A DNA stretch of 64,000 nt from positions 1 to 64,000 of the forward strand of contig PPDH01000025.1 in assembly GCA_002899765.1 (NCBI GenBank), in the 5' to 3' direction. The notes under the pieces were generated by a model. That model was given only the letters and a program-made list of their open reading frames with translations, searched no databases and was not told the DNA's origin. This document shows positions 29,458-38,752 of this stretch, one piece after another. Each line of letters starts with the position of its first letter. The first letter of the stretch is position 1. Origin of the DNA: Sulfurimonas sp. (GTDB lineage Bacteria > Campylobacterota > Campylobacteria > Campylobacterales > Sulfurimonadaceae). The position numbers and the translations under genes were made by a program.

Positions 29458-31362
29458 ATGGCATTATTTGGTTCAAACAACAAAACAGAACAGTTACCAA
29501 AAACTATTCGCCCCACAGTTATAAAAACGCAAAACGTAGCTAAAGAGATTATGGATTTGGCAAAAAAAAACGGCGTGAGCGCAAGTAGTTTGGATTTTGA
29601 TATTTTAGAGATAGAAACATTTACAAGAGTAAAAAAAGATAAGACTGAAACAGATTGGGAAGAGATAAGCGTAGAAGAGCTGCACAAACTTGATGATGCA
29701 ACTGCAATATTAAATCCCAATTTTGAGATAAAACAGGTCTATGAAGTAGAGATATACTCCAAAGAAGAGAACGATATTTTTAAAAATTTTCATGCCGCTG
29801 TCGGAGCAAATGCTACAAAATGTAAAATATATTTAAGTATAAAAGCCGGCTCAGAAGTATCTACAAGCCCAAGATTCGAAGATGAGTTCTTAAACTATAT
29901 AAATAAAAGTAAAATCAGAGCCGGAATTCTGGTCAATATTTTTGATGAGATGGTAAAAGATGTCGTCTCTCGTATATCTGCACTTGCAAAAGTTGACGGC
30001 ATTATACGGTATGATAAAAATCAGACAATACTTATAGCGGACGCACACGAACCTACTGCTACCGTAAACGATCAGCTTATAGCACACTATGATAAAGAGA
30101 TTGAAACCGGCAACGGCGATCGTGTAGATTACTCAAAAAGAGGATTTATACACAGTGTTTTAGACGGTGATATTTTGATGGAGTATATAAAACCAAAAAA
30201 AGGAAAAGCGGGCAGAAACTGCCGCGGTGAATTTTTAGAACCGCCTGAACCGGAAGTAAAATTCGCACCTGATTTTAATGTTGACGACACTATAGAGACA
30301 GTAGACAATAAAGAAAACATTATATACCGGGCAAAAGCCAGCGGCTATATCAGTTTAGACGCAAATACCTATAAAATAAAATCCGAGATGGATGTAGGGG
30401 AGATAAGCTTTAAAACAACAGGATCTATCTCAACAGGTCTTGATTCCGACGTTTCACTCAGTGTAAAAGAGAATGACTCGCAAAAAGATGCTATCGGAAG
30501 CGGTATGGATGTTGAGGTTAAAGAGATTGATATAAAAGGAAATGTCGGACCAAATGCTAAAGTAGTTGCAAAAAGAGCTACCATTGAGGGGCAGACACAT
30601 AAATCGTCATATATAAAAGCAGATGATTTGACAATAAATGTACACAAAGGTGCTGCAGTCGGAGATATTATTAAAATTACAAGACTAGAACATGGAAGCG
30701 TAGACGGGAAAAAAGTAGAAATTGTGCAAGCAGTCGGCGGTAATATAAAAGCTAAAGATATAGAAATAGGTTTATGCGCTTCATTTGTAAAAGCTACAGC
30801 ATCAAGATTGATTGAGATTAAAAAGCTTCACGGCAGTGAAAATATCTTTACCATCGATCCACTTCTGCAAGAGGATAAAAAAGATGGATTTAGTGAAAAT
30901 AAAGATGAGATAAATCAACTTCGTATAAGCGTTAAAGAGATAAAAAATGAGGTAGAGAAGTATCAAAGACTTGTTAGAGACAACACCGCCTCTTTTAATG
31001 AGGTTAAAAAAAGATTAATGCATTATAAAAAAAACGGCATAAAAATGCCGGCAGCCTTTTTAAATAAATATAGACAGTTTTATAAAGCCCAAGAGCATTT
31101 AGAAGGAATAATAAAAGAGTATAATGTCAAAAATGACAAACTGCATCTTTTAACCAGCAAAACAGCTTCTTTTCAAGATAATATCGCAGATGCGAGAATT
31201 ATAAACAGAGATAGATGGATTGGGCATAATGAGTTGATTTTCAGACTTGTAGAACCGCCTATTGAACTAAGCTATAAACCTCAAGAAGGTTCTCTTTATA
31301 AGATATTTGCGGTTGTAGAGACAGAAAACGGAGTATTTGAAATTCAGGCGGTAAAAGAGTGA
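29458..31362 (+). CDS. FapA (DUF342) family polymer-like protein
   Basis: This is a 634-residue cytoplasmic protein. ATG 29458 follows GGGGAAATAAAAG; the frame reaches 29401 but without a signal. The centre (about 220-460) is a right-handed beta-helix-like repeat region ([43 protein letters not shown]) typical of FapA/DUF342. A coiled coil follows (about 500-600). FapA proteins affect cell-envelope or flagellar functions in some bacteria, but the biochemical role is unknown. It overlaps ruvA by 4 nt and heads the ruvA-ddl-murF run. Confidence 0.85.
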   Translation: MALFGSNNKTEQLPKTIRPTVIKTQNVAKEIMDLAKKNGVSASSLDFDILEIETFTRVKKDKTETDWEEISVEELHKLDDATAILNPNFEIKQVYEVEIYSKEENDIFKNFHAAVGANATKCKIYLSIKAGSEVSTSPRFEDEFLNYINKSKIRAGILVNIFDEMVKDVVSRISALAKVDGIIRYDKNQTILIADAHEPTATVNDQLIAHYDKEIETGNGDRVDYSKRGFIHSVLDGDILMEYIKPKKGKAGRNCRGEFLEPPEPEVKFAPDFNVDDTIETVDNKENIIYRAKASGYISLDANTYKIKSEMDVGEISFKTTGSISTGLDSDVSLSVKENDSQKDAIGSGMDVEVKEIDIKGNVGPNAKVVAKRATIEGQTHKSSYIKADDLTINVHKGAAVGDIIKITRLEHGSVDGKKVEIVQAVGGNIKAKDIEIGLCASFVKATASRLIEIKKLHGSENIFTIDPLLQEDKKDGFSENKDEINQLRISVKEIKNEVEKYQRLVRDNTASFNEVKKRLMHYKKNGIKMPAAFLNKYRQFYKAQEHLEGIIKEYNVKNDKLHLLTSKTASFQDNIADARIINRDRWIGHNELIFRLVEPPIELSYKPQEGSLYKIFAVVETENGVFEIQAVKE

Positions 31363-31925
31363 TAGTAGGCTTAAGGGGAGATGTTATATATAAAGAGCCG
31401 TCGTTCGTACATGTAGAGGTTCAGGGAGTCGTTTATGAAGTGTTTATATCGCTTCAAAGTTTTTCAGCTATGGGCAGCAGTGCGGTAAAACTCTTTACAT
31501 CACATGTAATAAGAGAAGATGCGCAGCTGCTTTACGGGTTTTTGGAACTAAGTGAGAAGAAACTCTTTGAGAGACTGCTTAAGATAAACGGCGTAGGTCC
31601 AAAGGTCGCTATGGCAATCTGTTAAACATACACGCCTGCACAGTTTGCAGTTGTAGTAAATAACAAAGATATGAACGGTGTAAAAAAAGTTCCGGGGATA
31701 GGCCCTAAAAGTGCGGGACGAATTTTAGTTGAGCTAAGCGGTTTTGATACCCAGCTTGCTCTATCACAAAATGAAGATATGGACAGCTCTTTTGCTCAAG
31801 CAAGTGAAGCGTTAGAGTCACTGGGTTTTAAAAAAGAGAAGATATCAAAAGCGCTTAGCCAGTGCAGTGCAGATGACACCGCTTCATTGGTGAAAGAGGC
31901 TTTGAGGCTTCTAAAAACAATTTAA
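31359..31925 (+). pseudogene. ruvA: Holliday junction helicase subunit RuvA, interrupted by TAA
   Basis: RuvA binds four-way junctions and recruits RuvB. GTG 31359 overlaps the fapA stop. The frame encodes the N-terminal OB fold and first helix-hairpin-helix ([19 protein letters not shown]), stops at TAA 31623-31625, then continues in frame with TYTPAQFA, the second hairpin (VKKVPGIGPKSAGRIL) and the C-terminal domain. One base (probably TCA to TAA, Ser) accounts for the break; otherwise the 188-residue length is normal. If real, recombination and repair would be impaired. Confidence 0.94.
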
Positions 31926-31940
31926 CTAAGGAAATATAGA

Positions 31941-32978
31941 TTGAAATTAACTATTTTATTCGGAGGCGCTAGTTTCGAGCATGAAATCAGCATAGTAAGC
32001 GCTATAACTTTAAAAGAGAAACTTTTGGGTTTTAACTTAACTTTTATTTTTTGTGATCAGGATCACACTTTTTATCTCATAGATGCTTTAAAAATGAAGG
32101 CTACGACTTTTTCAAGAGGCGAGTATAAAAAAATGCCTAAACTCTCTGTTGCTAACGGGGCATTTGTTCAAAAAGGATTATTTGGTTCAAAAGAGTACAG
32201 CTCTACCGTTTTGAACCTTATCCATGGTGCAGACGGTGAAGATGGTTCTATTGCGGCACTTTTAGATTTTTTCTCTATTAAATATATTGGACCTCGCGTT
32301 GATGCAAGTGTTTTTTCTTATGACAAACGTTATACAAAATGGCTCTGCAATGCCAGAGGAGTTAAAAGTATAAAACATGAAGAGCTCAGCTTAAAAGAGC
32401 ACAATAATATTAAAACTCCATATCCGATTATCGTAAAACCTTCACGTTTGGGAAGTTCAATCGGAGTGAGTGTAGTAAAAGAGGAGAGTGAGCTTGATTA
32501 TGCCCTTGACAGCGCTTTTGAGTTTTACAGCAGCGTTATAGTAGAGCCGTTTTTGCAAGGGGTAAAAGAGTATAACCTTGCAGGTTTTATGGCAAAAGGG
32601 AAGATTCACTTCTCAATTGTTGAAGAGCCTCAAAAAAATGAGTTTTTGGATTTTGAAAAAAAATATATGGATTTTTCAAGAAGCTCGCAGGTTTTAAAAG
32701 CTGAAATTTCAAAAGAGTTAGAGTCAAAATTAAAAGCAAATTTTGAAAAAATATATAAAAATATGTTTGAGGGTTCTTTGATTAGATGTGACTTTTTTGT
32801 CGTTGAGGGAGAGGTTTATCTTAATGAAATCAACCCGATACCAGGCTCAATGGCAAACTATCTTTTTGAAGATTTTGCAAATTCTCTTGAGATGCTTTCA
32901 AATTCACTCCCGCATGCAAAAAGAGCAAGAACAAACTACGAGTATATCCACTCAATTTCTAAAGCCAAAGGGAAGTAA
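31941..32978 (+). CDS. ddl: D-alanine-D-alanine ligase
   Basis: This 345-residue ATP-grasp enzyme joins two D-Ala for peptidoglycan. The start is TTG 31941 behind AAGGAA. Signature segments are LFGGASFEHEISIVSA at the N-terminus, LNLIHGADGEDGSIAALL, IVKPSRLGSSIGVSVV, and the metal-binding YLNEINPIPGSMANYLF near the end. It overlaps the next gene by one base (TAATG) and is two genes upstream of murF, whose substrate it makes. Confidence 0.95.
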   Translation: MKLTILFGGASFEHEISIVSAITLKEKLLGFNLTFIFCDQDHTFYLIDALKMKATTFSRGEYKKMPKLSVANGAFVQKGLFGSKEYSSTVLNLIHGADGEDGSIAALLDFFSIKYIGPRVDASVFSYDKRYTKWLCNARGVKSIKHEELSLKEHNNIKTPYPIIVKPSRLGSSIGVSVVKEESELDYALDSAFEFYSSVIVEPFLQGVKEYNLAGFMAKGKIHFSIVEEPQKNEFLDFEKKYMDFSRSSQVLKAEISKELESKLKANFEKIYKNMFEGSLIRCDFFVVEGEVYLNEINPIPGSMANYLFEDFANSLEMLSNSLPHAKRARTNYEYIHSISKAKGK

Positions 32979-33715
32979 TGGCTATTAAGTCAATACAGTT
33001 TGAACAACACACTTTAGATATTAGTTATGAAATATTAAACCCTCAGGCAAAAATCGATTTAATTATTTTACATGGATGGGGAAGCAATAAAGAGTTGATG
33101 AAAAAAGCATTTTCACCCTATATGGATACATTTCGTCATATTTATATAGATTTGCCGGGATTTGGCAACTCTACATGTAATATGGCGCTTGAGACAAAAG
33201 ATTATGCAAGAATTGTAGAGCTTTTGATGATTCATCTAAATGCCTCAAAAGATATTGTTTTGGGGCACTCTTTTGGCGGTAAAGTCGCACTTCTTCTTGA
33301 GCCTCAGGTTTTGGTTTTAGTTGCAAGTGCGGGAATCTATAGGTCAAAATCCCTAAAAGTAAGAACAAAAATCGCACTCTTTAAGCTTTTAAAACTATTG
33401 GGAGCAACAAAATTTAGAGAGTTTTTTGTAGCCGATGATGCAAAAAAACTTAGCGAACCGATGTATCAAACTTTTAAAAATGTCGTAGACGAAGATTTTT
33501 CAAAAGAGTTTACCTCTTATGGCGGAAAAGCTCTTCTTTGCTGGGGGACAAATGACACTGCAACTCCGCTTAGCAGTGCAAAAAAGATAGATAGACTCAT
33601 AAATGATTCTTCTCTTTTAACCTACGAAGGCGATCACTACTTTTTTTTAAATCATGCCAAAGATGTAGCGCAAAATATAGAAAAAACTTTTTTAAAAACA
33701 TTGGAGCATAAATAA
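32978..33715 (+). CDS. Alpha/beta-hydrolase fold protein
   Basis: This 245-residue cytoplasmic hydrolase has the oxyanion segment ILHGWGSNKEL near residue 28, the nucleophile Ser in LGHSFGGKVAL near residue 90, an acid in CWGTNDTATPL near residue 192 and the catalytic His in YEGDHYFFLNH near residue 222. The substrate is unknown. A hydrolase between ddl and murF recurs in Campylobacterota as I remember it, with TAATG overlaps on both sides as here, so a link with the cell envelope is likely but inferred. Confidence 0.86.
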   Translation: MAIKSIQFEQHTLDISYEILNPQAKIDLIILHGWGSNKELMKKAFSPYMDTFRHIYIDLPGFGNSTCNMALETKDYARIVELLMIHLNASKDIVLGHSFGGKVALLLEPQVLVLVASAGIYRSKSLKVRTKIALFKLLKLLGATKFREFFVADDAKKLSEPMYQTFKNVVDEDFSKEFTSYGGKALLCWGTNDTATPLSSAKKIDRLINDSSLLTYEGDHYFFLNHAKDVAQNIEKTFLKTLEHK

Positions 33716-35160
33716 TGCAAGATTATGAAGTACTTATGGCATTTGTCACAAATGTTCTTTTTGTGAGTGTTTTGGGATGGTATCTTATAACAAACCTTCA
33801 ATGGTATGACTATAAGTTATCACGCGTAGTTTTAAAACATCATAAACCTCACTGGCATGTTATCTATTTTCTTATCCCTTTTATCGCTTACTATACGACG
33901 GGCAGATTTTTTATTATCTTTTTTCTTTTTGCAGTTTTGCCGGCAATATTTATTTGGCATAAAAGTTTAGATAAAAAATTGATTTTGACATGGAGGGTAA
34001 AGAGATTTTTGATTCTCCTTGTCTCTTTAGTTATTTTTCAAGATATTCTCTGTACTTTAAAGTCGGCATGCGAGACTTATGGCGTATTTATGCCGTTGTT
34101 TGTTGCTTATGTGGGAAGTTTTGCAATGGAGAAATTTCTTTTTGCAGCTTATAAAAAAGAGGCTCAAAAAAAACTCCAAAGTATGTCCAAACTTCAGATA
34201 GTCTGCATTACGGGAAGTTACGGTAAAACAAGTACGAAAAATTTTGTTCGTGAAATATTGAGTAAAAAGTATAGAGTTTATGCAACTCCCAGAAGTGTCA
34301 ATACTCTTGGAGGAATCATCAAAGATATAAATGAGTCTCTGCCGAGTGATACCGAGATTTATGTTTGCGAAGCGGGTGCAAGACAAAGAGGGGATATCTT
34401 GGATATTACAACCTTTTTGGAGCCTCAGGTGGTAGTTGTAGGTAAAGTGGGTCTTGCTCATGTAGAGTATTTTAAGAGCCTGCAAAATATTATTGCAACA
34501 AAGCTTGAGATTATGAAATCTCCGAGATTGGAGTGCGCTTTTATCCATACATCGGTCACAGATGAGCCTCATGAGAAGGTTACATTTTTTGGAGAAGAGA
34601 TTCAAAATGTTAACGCAACTCTTGAGGGAACTGATTTTGATATAATTTTTAGCGATAGAACTCTTCACTTTCACACCGATGTGCTTGGCTCATTTCAGAC
34701 AATCAATATTGCCGCGGCAGTTCATATTGCAAAAACATTTGACATGAGCGATGATGAGATAGTTAAAGCGGTAAAACGTTTAGCTCCGGTTGAGCATAGA
34801 TTAGAGATGATAAAGGCGGGCGGAAAGCTAATACTAGATGACGGATATAACGGCAACATAGAGGGAATGCTCGAAGCAGTGAGGCTTTGTTCGCTGCATG
34901 AAGGTAGAAAAGTGATAGTCACTCCCGGTCTTGTTGAGAGCAGTGATGAACTAAACTTAGAGCTGATTGAAGCAATAAACACTGTTTTTGACATAGCAAT
35001 AGTTACGGGCTCTTTAAATTCAGAGCTATTTGACAAGAACTTAAAGGTCAAAAATAAAATCATCCTGCATGACAAAGCAAAAATCCAAGAGTTGCTCGCA
35101 CATCAAACAAGAGCAGGAGACATCATTCTCTTTGCAAATGATGCACCCAATTTTATATAG
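33715..35160 (+). CDS. murF: UDP-MurNAc-tripeptide-D-Ala-D-Ala ligase, with N-terminal membrane region
   Basis: This 481-residue protein adds D-Ala-D-Ala to the UDP-MurNAc-peptide. Residues 1-145 carry several hydrophobic membrane-like segments, absent from the E. coli enzyme. The Mur ligase core begins with the P-loop ITGSYGKTSTKNFV near residue 162, followed by NTLGGIIKDINESL, VCEAGARQRGDI, and the C-terminal ILDDGYNGN. This membrane-anchored MurF form is what I expect in Campylobacterota. It shares one base with the hydrolase gene. Confidence 0.93.
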   Translation: MQDYEVLMAFVTNVLFVSVLGWYLITNLQWYDYKLSRVVLKHHKPHWHVIYFLIPFIAYYTTGRFFIIFFLFAVLPAIFIWHKSLDKKLILTWRVKRFLILLVSLVIFQDILCTLKSACETYGVFMPLFVAYVGSFAMEKFLFAAYKKEAQKKLQSMSKLQIVCITGSYGKTSTKNFVREILSKKYRVYATPRSVNTLGGIIKDINESLPSDTEIYVCEAGARQRGDILDITTFLEPQVVVVGKVGLAHVEYFKSLQNIIATKLEIMKSPRLECAFIHTSVTDEPHEKVTFFGEEIQNVNATLEGTDFDIIFSDRTLHFHTDVLGSFQTINIAAAVHIAKTFDMSDDEIVKAVKRLAPVEHRLEMIKAGGKLILDDGYNGNIEGMLEAVRLCSLHEGRKVIVTPGLVESSDELNLELIEAINTVFDIAIVTGSLNSELFDKNLKVKNKIILHDKAKIQELLAHQTRAGDIILFANDAPNFI

Positions 35161-35230
35161 ATAGATGGTAAAATCACTATTTGATTAAAATCATAAATGC
35201 ACTTCTTCAAAAGGTACACGAGGGGATAAA

Positions 35231-35383
35231 ATGAGCAAAAAACCAATAAGTAAAAGAGAATTAGCCATGACGATAAAAATAACTCAGAGTATCGAGGGGT
35301 ATAAAGAGGTTAAAAAAGAGGTCGTCGCAGAGGTAATGCTGCTAAAGGAAAAGCATGGCATCAAAGTACAAAAATCAAGTTAG
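35231..35383 (+). CDS. Small Fic-type antitoxin (VbhA-like)
   Basis: This 50-residue protein starts at ATG 35231 behind GAGGGGATAA and overlaps the fic start by 29 nt. The sequence ITQSIEGYKEV contains the (S/T)xxxE(G/N) inhibitory helix motif (T-Q-S-I-E-G) of Fic antitoxins, whose Glu blocks ATP positioning in the Fic active site. The remainder is charged and helical. Gene order (antitoxin first, overlapping) matches FicA-Fic and VbhA-VbhT pairs. The antitoxin frame is intact while the toxin is interrupted. Confidence 0.78.
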   Translation: MSKKPISKRELAMTIKITQSIEGYKEVKKEVVAEVMLLKEKHGIKVQKSS

Positions 35384-35966
35384 CAGTATCTATATTAAAG
35401 ATTCGGATGTACCTATAAATAAAGCAGGCATCAAGAGTAGCGAACAGATACATGAGTTAGAAAAAGAGCTTTTATTTGAAGCTTATGAGATTTTTTATGA
35501 TGAATTAAATGAAGATACTGTTTTTGATGAGAATTATTTTATACAACTGCATAAAAGAACATTTGGAAACCTTTATGAATGGGCAGGAAAATATAGAGAT
35601 TTTAATATGTCAAAAGATGAGTCGAAATTTTGTCAAGGTATGTATGTAAACAGCTCATCGAAAAAAATATTTGATGAATTAAAAAAAGATAATTATCTTA
35701 AAGATTATGAGCATAAATCAAAAGAAGATTTTGCTCAAAAATTAGCTTATTATAAAAGTGAGCTAATAGCATTACATCCGTTTTATGAGTTAAACGGAAG
35801 AATAACCAGACTTTTTTTTGATATGATTGCTGTTTATAACGGTTATAAATATATTGACTACTAATCCGTTTCCACAAAAGAATATATTGATGCCGCTATA
35901 GAGTGTGTAATATATGCAAATAGTGAAAAAATGCAAGATATAATATTTAATGGATTAAAAAGATAG
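35355..35966 (+). pseudogene. fic: Fic-domain AMP-transferase toxin, interrupted by TAA near its C-terminus
   Basis: Fic enzymes transfer AMP from ATP to target proteins. The core motif reads HPFYELNGRITRLF near residue 136, keeping the catalytic His and both Arg of HPFxxGNGRxxR with Leu in place of the first Gly. The upstream segment LHKRTFGNLYEWAGKYR is typical. TAA at 35862-35864 follows YKYIDY; the same frame continues 33 more residues (VSTKEYIDAAIEC) to TAG at 35966, the family's usual C-terminal helices. TCA to TAA is the likely change. A protein truncated after the catalytic loop might be unstable or partly active. Confidence 0.85.
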
Positions 35967-35969
35967 ACG

Positions 35970-36449
35970 ATGATAGACACAACCATAAAATATCTCGGCT
36001 ATTTTACGGCTTTTGTCGTTGCTTTGCTAGTTCTGTTGGTTGTCTATGATGCAACTGCAAGATATCTTTTTTCAACAGGCTCAGTTGCTCTTCAAGAGCT
36101 TGAGTGGCATCTTTTTGACGTAGTCATTCTCTTTGGCATAGCGTATACGCTAAGAGAGGGTGCACATGTGAGGGTAGATATATTTTACGCCTCATTTTCG
36201 CAAAAGACAAAAGCTCTTATTAACATCATAGCATCTCTCTTTTTTGTACTTCCATTTTCGTTTCTTATTATCTATATAGGGATAGATTTTGTGACTATGA
36301 GCTATCTTCAAAACGAAGCATCTTCAAATCCCGGCGGGTTGGAGTATCGGTTTTTGGTAAAAGCACTTATGCCTCTTTCATTTGTTTTTTTATCCCTTCA
36401 AGCCATAAAAGATGCCAAAGCGAATTTTGACATGTGGAGATCATTATGA
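35970..36449 (+). CDS. dctQ: TRAP transporter small membrane subunit (DctQ)
   Basis: This 159-residue protein has four membrane helices. The motif EWHLFDVVILFGIAYTLREGAHVRVDI near residue 44 (only part is needed for recognition) marks the DctQ family. It works with DctM and a periplasmic binding protein to import carboxylates or related solutes with sodium or proton symport. It overlaps dctM by 4 nt (ATGA). No dctP lies beside it; the upstream neighbour is the fic locus. Confidence 0.9.
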   Translation: MIDTTIKYLGYFTAFVVALLVLLVVYDATARYLFSTGSVALQELEWHLFDVVILFGIAYTLREGAHVRVDIFYASFSQKTKALINIIASLFFVLPFSFLIIYIGIDFVTMSYLQNEASSNPGGLEYRFLVKALMPLSFVFLSLQAIKDAKANFDMWRSL

Positions 36450-37729
36450 TATCCATGTTTATGTTTGTAGTTGTTTTAGCACTTTTAATGGTAGGAATTC
36501 CTGTCGCTTTTGTTTTTGGAAGTGTTGCTATTGCGTTTGCCTTTTTGGTTCCACATCTCTGTTTTGACGTCTTTTCTGTTCTGCCGTTTCGCATATATGG
36601 AATCATGTCAAATGCCACTTTAATGGCGGTTCCTCTTTTTATAGCAATGGGTTTGGTGCTTGAGAAGTCGCTTATGGCTGAGAAGCTCTTAATTGCCATG
36701 AGCTCTGCATTTCGAACTGTTCGTGGTGGTTTGGCAGTTAGTGTTGTACTTGTAGGTGCGATACTGGCGGCTTCAACGGGAGTGGTCTCTGCGAGTGTTG
36801 TTATGATGAGTGTTATAGCGCTTCCGCTTATGCTTCGTGCAGGGTATGACAAAGGTTTGGCTGCGGGAACGATAGCTTCAAGCGGAACATTGGGGCAGAT
36901 TATACCGCCTTCTATCATCCTTATTATTTTGGGCGATGTTATGAGTGTTAGTGTAGGTGAGTTGTTTATGGGAGCGGTTTTGCCGGGGCTTGTTTTGGTC
37001 GGTCTCTACATCATCTACATCTTGATTTTTTCCTACTTTAGACCAGATGCTGCACCCGTTGCAAAAAATGTAAAAGAGGTAAGCTTCAAAGAGATAATCA
37101 TGGCCATTATTCCTCCTATGCTTTTGATGGTCTCTGTTTTGGGAAGCATCTTCGCAGGCATAGCATCTCCTACGGAATCGGCTGCATTTGGGGTAATTGG
37201 CGCAATTTTGCTCTCGGCGTATAATCGCTCTTTAAACTTTGAAATGCTCAAATATGCAACACTTGGCAGCGTAAAACTAAGCGGCATGATTTTTATGATT
37301 CTTATTGCGGCAACGGCTTTTTCTCTTGTTTTCAACGAACTCGGCGGAAGTGATTTGATACTTGAATTTTTCTCTAAAGATATAGGCGATGTTTGGATTT
37401 TTATAGCAGTTGCCATGATTAGTATATTTATACTCGGTTTTTTCATAGATTTTATAGAGATAAGTTTTATCATTGTTCCGATTTTGGTGCCGGTTATGCA
37501 TGCGTTTGGGATAGACCCTGTTTGGTTTGCGATATTGATTGCTCTAAACCTGCAAGCCTCGTTTTTAACTCCGCCGTTTGGACTTTCGCTGTTTTTTTTA
37601 AAGGGAGCCGCAGGAGATAGTATAAAAACTATGGAGATATATAGAGGTATCATACCCTTTATAGCTCTTCAATTTTTGGCTCTAGTTTTGGTTATGATAT
37701 TTCCTGATTTAGTTTTTGCGTTTATTTGA
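36446..37729 (+). CDS. dctM: TRAP transporter large membrane subunit (DctM)
   Basis: This is the large TRAP permease subunit with about 12 membrane helices, 427 residues from ATG 36446; the frame also opens at GTG 36434, but the ATGA overlap with dctQ favours the ATG. Family segments include VGIPVAFVFGSVAIAF, AASTGVVSASVVMMSVIALP, GTIASSGTLGQIIPPS, and ASPTESAAFGVIGAI. The C-terminus is normal. The substrate cannot be inferred without the binding protein. Confidence 0.93.
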   Translation: MISMFMFVVVLALLMVGIPVAFVFGSVAIAFAFLVPHLCFDVFSVLPFRIYGIMSNATLMAVPLFIAMGLVLEKSLMAEKLLIAMSSAFRTVRGGLAVSVVLVGAILAASTGVVSASVVMMSVIALPLMLRAGYDKGLAAGTIASSGTLGQIIPPSIILIILGDVMSVSVGELFMGAVLPGLVLVGLYIIYILIFSYFRPDAAPVAKNVKEVSFKEIIMAIIPPMLLMVSVLGSIFAGIASPTESAAFGVIGAILLSAYNRSLNFEMLKYATLGSVKLSGMIFMILIAATAFSLVFNELGGSDLILEFFSKDIGDVWIFIAVAMISIFILGFFIDFIEISFIIVPILVPVMHAFGIDPVWFAILIALNLQASFLTPPFGLSLFFLKGAAGDSIKTMEIYRGIIPFIALQFLALVLVMIFPDLVFAFI

Positions 37730-37735
37730 TAGTCC

Positions 37736-37760
37736 GTAAAAGGAAGTGAATTCCTTTTAC
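37736..37760. other. Perfect 10-bp stem-loop after dctM
   Basis: GTAAAAGGAA and TTCCTTTTAC flank a 5-nt loop directly after the dctM stop. There is no T run behind it, so it is not a classic intrinsic terminator, but it probably marks or protects the transcript end. The following 100 nt contain further short inverted repeats (for example GTTTCTTCGAAAC at about 37819) and no open frame. Confidence 0.6.
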
Positions 37761-37872
37761 TTCGCTTACGCCGCTGTGGCGACAAAACAAGCTTAGCGCA
37801 GTTTCTTTAGAAAAGCTAGTTTCTTCGAAACAGAGGAAATCTATAATTTTAAAAGTATAAAGGTTTTAGATA

Positions 37873-38364
37873 ATGAAAGATATTTTATATGCACCATGGC
37901 GTGATGAATATATAGCAGGCAAAGAGACCCAGGGTTGTGTTTTTTGTCATATAAGTCAAAATCAAAAGGATGATGAAGCTCTACATGTACTCTACAGAGA
38001 TGAGCACTGTTTTATGGTAATGAACCGTTATCCATATACTCCTGGGCATTTTATGATTATTCCTCATCTTCATACCGATAAGCTAGAAGAGCTGCCAAGT
38101 GAGACATGGCTTCACATGAGCGATTTGGCGCAAAAGGGCGTAAAGCTTTTAAAAGAGGGATTTGGCGCTCATGGAGTAAATATCGGTATGAATCTTGGAC
38201 GTGCAGGCGGAGCAGGCATTGCAGAACATATACACATGCATTTGGTTCCAAGATGGGATAGAGACACAAACTTTATAACATCCATTGCACAAAACAGGGT
38301 TTACTCAACTGATTTTATAAGAGTATATAAAAGAATAAAAGAGCTTGTTCCTAAATATATTTGA
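37873..38364 (+). CDS. HIT-family (histidine triad) nucleotide hydrolase
   Basis: This 163-residue protein carries the histidine triad HIHMHLVPRW near residue 123, preceded by GVNIGMNLGRAGGAGIAEH. It also has a CxxC pair (CVFCH) near residue 18, and the AP4A-phosphorylase-like segment RYPYTPGHFMIIPHLHT. HIT enzymes of this branch cleave nucleotidyl phosphates such as Ap4A or adenylylated amines. It is a single gene between the TRAP operon and tRNA-Gln. Confidence 0.92.
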   Translation: MKDILYAPWRDEYIAGKETQGCVFCHISQNQKDDEALHVLYRDEHCFMVMNRYPYTPGHFMIIPHLHTDKLEELPSETWLHMSDLAQKGVKLLKEGFGAHGVNIGMNLGRAGGAGIAEHIHMHLVPRWDRDTNFITSIAQNRVYSTDFIRVYKRIKELVPKYI

Positions 38365-38378
38365 TGATGAAAAAGATA

Positions 38379-38477
38379 TTACTTTTTCTTAGATTTTAAT
38401 ACAAAGTAAAATGTAGCAGCTATAACGATAAAAATGAGAATTCTTACGGTTAAAGTAGTTAAGTCTGTAGTTTCCAT
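38379..38477 (-). CDS. Putative 32-residue single-pass membrane protein
   Basis: A 33-codon frame on the minus strand encodes a short polar N-terminus (METTDLTTLTVR), one hydrophobic segment of about 16 residues, and a basic end (KSKKK), the layout of a small inner-membrane protein with positive residues inside. The ribosome binding site is weak. It sits between tRNA-Gln and the convergent HIT gene, and could be read through from the tRNA promoter. Only composition and layout support it as a gene. Confidence 0.45.
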   Translation of the reverse strand: METTDLTTLTVRILIFIVIAATFYFVLKSKKK

Positions 38478-38493
38478 TTAAAGTCTTTTTATG

Positions 38494-38568
38494 TGGATGG
38501 GGTAGAGGGATTCGAACCCCCGAATAGCGGCACCAAAAGCCGCGGCCTTACCGCTTGGCGATACCCCA
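38494..38568 (-). tRNA. tRNA-Gln (anticodon TTG)
   Basis: The minus strand folds as a tRNA. The acceptor arm TGGGGTA pairs with TACCCCA, the D arm has AAGCGGTAAGGC, and the anticodon stem GCGGC/GCCGC encloses loop TTTTGGT with anticodon TTG. The T arm GGGGG/CCCTC has loop TTCGAAT. The discriminator is T and CCA is encoded at 38496-38494. The TTG anticodon gives glutamine. Single tRNA, not part of a cluster. Confidence 0.96.
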
Positions 38569-38602
38569 GTCTGTGAAAGAATAGTTTCGTAAAACGGGTG
38601 GA

Positions 38603-38608
38603 ATTATA
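38603..38608 (-). promoter_or_regulatory. Putative -10 box of tRNA-Gln
   Basis: A perfect TATAAT on the minus strand ends 35 nt before the mature 5' end of tRNA-Gln, leaving room for a short leader. No clear -35 box is seen. The remaining 140 nt up to the DUF2156 gene hold a second TATAAT on the plus strand at 38653-38658, which probably serves that gene. Confidence 0.45.
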
Positions 38609-38752
38609 AATATACTCCCCTTACAATACCCTTAATCCCGGTATAAAAATTTTATAATATACTCTTTTAAAAAGATGAAAAAATAGTAGTTGCAAATGGT
38701 AAAAAAAGATGTATTATTGCAATATTATTTATAAAACTTAAGGAGATATAAC

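Noticed and set aside
34057-34674. 205-codon minus-strand open frame inside murF
   Set aside because: It mirrors the murF coding frame and has no motif or ribosome binding site; the 206-codon frame opposite dctM (37033-37653) was rejected for the same reason.
36367-36918. 183-codon minus-strand open frame across dctQ/dctM
   Set aside because: Thr/Ile/Pro-rich shadow of membrane-protein codons with no homology that I recognise.
37736-37760. Intrinsic terminator after dctM
   Set aside because: The stem is perfect but no T run follows, so it was listed as a stem-loop only.
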